A stretch of 6,707 nt of DNA from Rhodoferax sp. Lineage in GTDB: Bacteria > Pseudomonadota > Gammaproteobacteria > Burkholderiales > Burkholderiaceae_C. The notes under the pieces were generated by a model. The model worked only from the letters and a program-made list of their open reading frames with translations, was not told the DNA's origin and ran no database searches. Shown here piece by piece: positions 4,607-6,707 of the stretch; positions within the stretch are counted from its first letter, which is position 1; every line of letters begins with the position of its first letter. The stretch is taken from contig JAQGMQ010000286.1 in NCBI GenBank assembly GCA_028292305.1, positions 1-6,707 of the forward strand, given 5' to 3'. Both the position numbers and the translations under genes were made by a program.

Positions 4607-5491
4607 ATGACTGACCCACTGGATCCGCGGGGCGCTGTCTCCGCCATTTCCGCCTCTGCTCCCGCTTCTGCTCCCGTTTCTGCTTCCGCGCCGCATGCGC
4701 TGGCCGTCTCCGGCGCCTCCGGCCGTATGGGCCACATGCTGATCGAGGCCATCCGCGCGGCCGACGACTGCCGGCTGGCCGGCGCGCTCGACGCCGTCGG
4801 CAGCCCGGGCATCGGCACCGACGCCACCGGCTTTCTGGGCCACGCGTCGGGCATCGCCATCGCCGCCGAACTTGACGAAGGCCTGAAGAACGCCCAGGTG
4901 CTGATCGATTTCACGCGGCCCGAGGGCACGATCGCGCACCTCAGGGCCTGCCGCCGCCTGGGCGTCAACATGGTGATCGGCACCACCGGTTTCAGCGACG
5001 CCCAGAAGGCCGAGATCACCGAAGCCGCGCAAGACATCGCCATCATGATGGCCCCGAACATGAGCGTGGGTGTGAACGTCACCCTGAAGCTGCTGGAGAT
5101 GGCCGCCAAGGCCATGTCCAGGGGTTATGACATCGAGATCGTCGAAGCCCATCACCGCCACAAGGTCGATGCGCCTTCGGGCACGGCGCTGAAGATGGGC
5201 GAAGTCATCGCCGATGCGCTGGGCCGCAACCTGAAGGACTGCGCCGTCTACGCCCGCGAAGGCGTGACCGGCGAACGCGACCCGTCGAGCATCGGTTTCG
5301 CCACCATCCGCGGCGGCGACATCGTGGGCGACCACACCGTGCTGTTCGCCGGCACCGGCGAACGCATCGAGATCAGCCACAAGTCGTCGAGCCGTGCCAC
5401 CTACGCGCAGGGCGCGCTGCGCGCGGCGCGTTTCCTGGCCGGTCGCAAACACGGCCTCTACGATATGTTCGACGTGTTGGGCCTGAAGTAG
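4607..5491 (+). CDS. dapB: 4-hydroxy-tetrahydrodipicolinate reductase
   Basis: Cytoplasmic NAD(P)H-dependent enzyme of the diaminopimelate/lysine pathway, reducing hydroxy-tetrahydrodipicolinate to tetrahydrodipicolinate. The 294 residues include the nucleotide-binding glycine motif SGASGRMG (35-42), the GTTGFS segment (125-130), APNMSVGVN (149-157), and the DapB signature EAHHRHKVDAPSGT (180-193) with catalytic His182 and Lys186, then RGGDIVGDHTV and the C-terminal GLYDMFDVLGLK. Unusual is an N-terminal extension of about 30 residues before the Rossmann strand, rich in Ala, Ser and Pro and made partly of a 12-bp tandem repeat; most family members begin just before the glycine motif. The ATG at 4607 is the only suitable in-frame start before the domain, yet it lacks a Shine-Dalgarno at normal spacing. 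It probably shares a transcript with bamE and exbBD. Confidence 0.96.
   Translation: MTDPLDPRGAVSAISASAPASAPVSASAPHALAVSGASGRMGHMLIEAIRAADDCRLAGALDAVGSPGIGTDATGFLGHASGIAIAAELDEGLKNAQVLIDFTRPEGTIAHLRACRRLGVNMVIGTTGFSDAQKAEITEAAQDIAIMMAPNMSVGVNVTLKLLEMAAKAMSRGYDIEIVEAHHRHKVDAPSGTALKMGEVIADALGRNLKDCAVYAREGVTGERDPSSIGFATIRGGDIVGDHTVLFAGTGERIEISHKSSSRATYAQGALRAARFLAGRKHGLYDMFDVLGLK
4652..4687 (+). repeat. 12-bp tandem repeat (three copies) in the dapB 5' end
   Basis: Three consecutive units, GCCTCTGCTCCC, GCTTCTGCTCCC and GTTTCTGCTTCC, differ at one to three positions from one another. They are in frame and encode ASAP-ASAP-VSAS (residues 16-27), the low-complexity N-terminal extension. Confidence 0.7.
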
Positions 5492-5504
5492 CTTCTCGCC
5501 ATCC

Positions 5505-6164
5505 ATGGCCCTGCTGCACCTGTTCAAACAAGGCGATCTGGTCAGCCGGCTGGTGATCGTGCTGCTGCTGGCCATGTCGGTCGCCAGCTGGGTCGTGATC
5601 CTCTGGAAGGGCTGGCTGCTGCGCCGCGCCAGCGCCGATGTGGCGCGCAGCACGGCCGCTTTCTGGCAGGCGCCTTCGGTGGCCGATGCCAGCCAGCGCG
5701 TGGCGGCATTCGACCGCGCGGCGCTGGTGCTGCCGCTGATCGCCGCCACACAAACCACTTCGGCCGGAACGCTGGCCGCGGCCGGTGACCGCGCCCAGCA
5801 GCTGACCCGCGTGCTGCGCGATGCGCTGCATGCGGTGCTGCACAAGCTCCAGTTCGGCCAGGTGCTGCTGGCAACGGTCGGCTCCACGGCGCCCTTCGTC
5901 GGCCTGCTGGGTACCGTCTGGGGCATCTACCACGCGCTCACCGCCATCACCCAGGCCGGGCAGATCACCATCGACAAGATCGCCGGCCCCGTGGGCGAGG
6001 CGCTGATCATGACCGCGGCCGGGTTGGCGGTGGCGATCCCGGCCGTGCTGGCCTACAACGTGTTGGGCCGGTTGATCGGGCGCATCGAGGCCGACCTGGA
6101 AGGCTTCGCGCGCGACCTGCGGGAATTGCTGGCCGGCCACTTGCCAACCGACAGGGACGACTGA
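5505..6164 (+). CDS. exbB: ExbB family proton channel subunit (MotA/TolQ/ExbB)
   Basis: Inner-membrane subunit that with ExbD converts proton flow into work on TonB (or a Tol-like partner). The 219 residues show three membrane segments: about 15-37, about 117-145 (within QVLLATVGSTAPFVGLLGTV) and about 165-188. Family residues are present: GTVWG with Thr137, and GEALIMTAAGLAVAIPAV with Glu165 and Thr170, corresponding to the conserved Thr/Glu/Thr set of E. coli ExbB (T148, E176, T181). A soluble cytoplasmic stretch of about 80 residues separates segments 1 and 2, as usual. It begins 13 bases after the dapB stop, with no Shine-Dalgarno, and is followed 3 bases later by exbD. TolQ is the main alternative, but there is no tolA/tolB/pal nearby, so ExbB-like is preferred. 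Confidence 0.88.
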   Translation: MALLHLFKQGDLVSRLVIVLLLAMSVASWVVILWKGWLLRRASADVARSTAAFWQAPSVADASQRVAAFDRAALVLPLIAATQTTSAGTLAAAGDRAQQLTRVLRDALHAVLHKLQFGQVLLATVGSTAPFVGLLGTVWGIYHALTAITQAGQITIDKIAGPVGEALIMTAAGLAVAIPAVLAYNVLGRLIGRIEADLEGFARDLRELLAGHLPTDRDD

Positions 6165-6167
6165 GCC

Positions 6168-6587
6168 GTGGCATTCGGCAGGCTCGAACGAACCAAAGGC
6201 GCCGCGCCGATGAGCGACATCAACATGACGCCGCTGATCGACGTGATGCTGGTGCTGGTGGTGATCTTCATCATCACCGCGCCGCTGCTGGCCAGCTCGG
6301 TGCGGCTCGACCTGCCCAAGACCGATGCCGCCAAGGCCGACGGTGCGGCGCTGTTCGTCACGCTGGTGCTCGACAAAAATGGCCAGGCCTTCGTGAACGA
6401 CCGCCCGGTGGATGCGGCCGAACTGGCGCGGCAACTCGGCCAGGCGGCCGAGAAAAACCCCGACACCGAAGTCCAGCTGCGCGCCGACGCCGGCGTGCCC
6501 TACGGCCGCGTGGTCGAAGTCATCGGTGCGGCCCAGAAAGCCGGGCTCAACCGCATCGGCTTCGTGGCGGAGCCGGCCAAGCCTTAG
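6168..6587 (+). CDS. exbD: ExbD family biopolymer transport subunit
   Basis: Partner of ExbB in the proton-driven energiser complex, anchored by one membrane helix with a periplasmic domain. The 139 residues start at a GTG (6168) three bases after the exbB stop, with AGGGA (6153-6157) 10 bases upstream; the N-terminus MAFGRLER is typical of this subfamily. The cytoplasmic part ends in MSDINMTPLIDVMLVLVVIF, where Asp25 matches the essential membrane Asp of E. coli ExbD. A periplasmic domain (about 45-139) follows, with the late VPYGRVVEVIGAAQKAGLNRIGF motif common to ExbD/TolR. TolR is possible, but the context is exbB-like. No tonB follows; the last 120 bases have no coding region I can support. 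Confidence 0.9.
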   Translation: MAFGRLERTKGAAPMSDINMTPLIDVMLVLVVIFIITAPLLASSVRLDLPKTDAAKADGAALFVTLVLDKNGQAFVNDRPVDAAELARQLGQAAEKNPDTEVQLRADAGVPYGRVVEVIGAAQKAGLNRIGFVAEPAKP

Positions 6588-6602
6588 CCGCTGCACGCCC
6601 CT

Positions 6603-6622
6603 GCGCCATCGACCGGTGGCGC
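6603..6622 (+). repeat. Hairpin 1 downstream of exbD
   Basis: GCGCCA (6603-6608) pairs perfectly with TGGCGC (6617-6622) around an 8-base loop, starting 16 bases after the exbD stop. There is no T-tract. It could stabilise the 3' end or assist Rho-dependent termination of the bamE-dapB-exbBD message. Confidence 0.35.
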
Positions 6623-6656
6623 CGCGCCGCCAGTTCCTGCAGGTCGCAAAGCACCC

Positions 6657-6679
6657 TCGGGCCGGAGAACACCGGCCGA
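6657..6679 (+). repeat. Hairpin 2 downstream of exbD
   Basis: GGCCGG (6660-6665) pairs with CCGGCC (6672-6677) around AGAACA, and a further two pairs form with one bulged G at 6659. It ends just before the TAAAAT element. There is no T-tract, so it is not a standard intrinsic terminator; it may end the exbD transcript weakly or act as an operator for the next gene. Confidence 0.4.
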
Positions 6680-6684
6680 CCGCC

Positions 6685-6690
6685 TAAAAT
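6685..6690 (+). promoter_or_regulatory. Candidate -10 of a gene beyond the window
   Basis: TAAAAT matches the -10 consensus at 5/6 in otherwise GC-rich DNA. No good -35 lies 16-18 bases upstream. In related genomes I recall leuS following exbD, so this may be its promoter, but the gene itself is not in the window. Confidence 0.35.
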
Positions 6691-6707
6691 CCTGCACATC
6701 GCAGCTG

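Noticed and set aside
4559..6596. Two long minus-strand frames opposite dapB-exbB-exbD (4559-5926 and 5373-6596)
   Set aside because: They overlap each other and three well-supported plus-strand genes, and their translations are low-complexity His/Gln/Arg/Gly-rich shadows.
1..6707. Mobile elements, CRISPR, toxin-antitoxin or other accessory systems
   Set aside because: All substantial coding capacity is explained by conserved housekeeping genes; no transposase, integrase, long terminal repeats or spaced direct repeats are visible.

Overview
This 6.7 kb window is GC-rich, densely packed chromosomal DNA. Gene content, order and protein sequences point to a betaproteobacterium of the order Burkholderiales, most likely family Comamonadaceae (Acidovorax/Variovorax-like). 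That assignment comes from recognising the protein families and the hpf-ptsN-hprK and fur/bamE-dapB-exbBD gene order, not from a database search. No mobile element, CRISPR array, rRNA or tRNA is visible. It reads as a conserved housekeeping region rather than an accessory island.

Layout, left to right. Minus strand: the 5' end of an unrecognised secreted protein (152 to 1, running off the window) starts inside the stop codon of corA (1135-149), a CorA-family Mg2+/divalent cation channel. A comparatively AT-rich divergent intergenic region (1136-1461) separates corA from the plus-strand genes and carries candidate promoters plus two clear inverted repeats. Plus strand: hpf (short ribosome hibernation factor), a textbook intrinsic terminator, then ptsN (EIIA-Ntr) with a candidate promoter superimposed on the terminator tail, then hprK (HPr kinase/phosphorylase, TTG start). 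hprK converges on fur (minus strand, 3910-3464), and a GC-rich perfect palindrome lies between them. fur is divergent from bamE, a lipoprotein of the outer-membrane assembly machinery. bamE is followed closely by dapB (lysine/diaminopimelate synthesis), exbB and exbD (proton-driven energiser complex). The last 120 bases hold two hairpins and a -10-like element, probably the promoter of a gene beyond the edge.

Functionally there are three groups. hpf, ptsN and hprK belong to the stress/nitrogen-PTS regulatory set of betaproteobacteria, in which HprK and EIIA-Ntr both act around HPr-type phosphocarriers. fur and exbB/exbD relate to iron: Fur represses iron uptake and ExbBD powers TonB-dependent uptake, although no tonB is present here. 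bamE and dapB serve the envelope (outer-membrane protein assembly and peptidoglycan precursor supply).

I found no undescribed multi-gene system. The observations most worth a second look are small: a non-ATG secreted-protein gene coupled to corA, the terminator/promoter overlap ahead of a nearly leaderless ptsN, the perfect inverted repeat before hpf, possible short leader ORFs ahead of corA, and 12-bp tandem duplications in the coding ends of fur and dapB.
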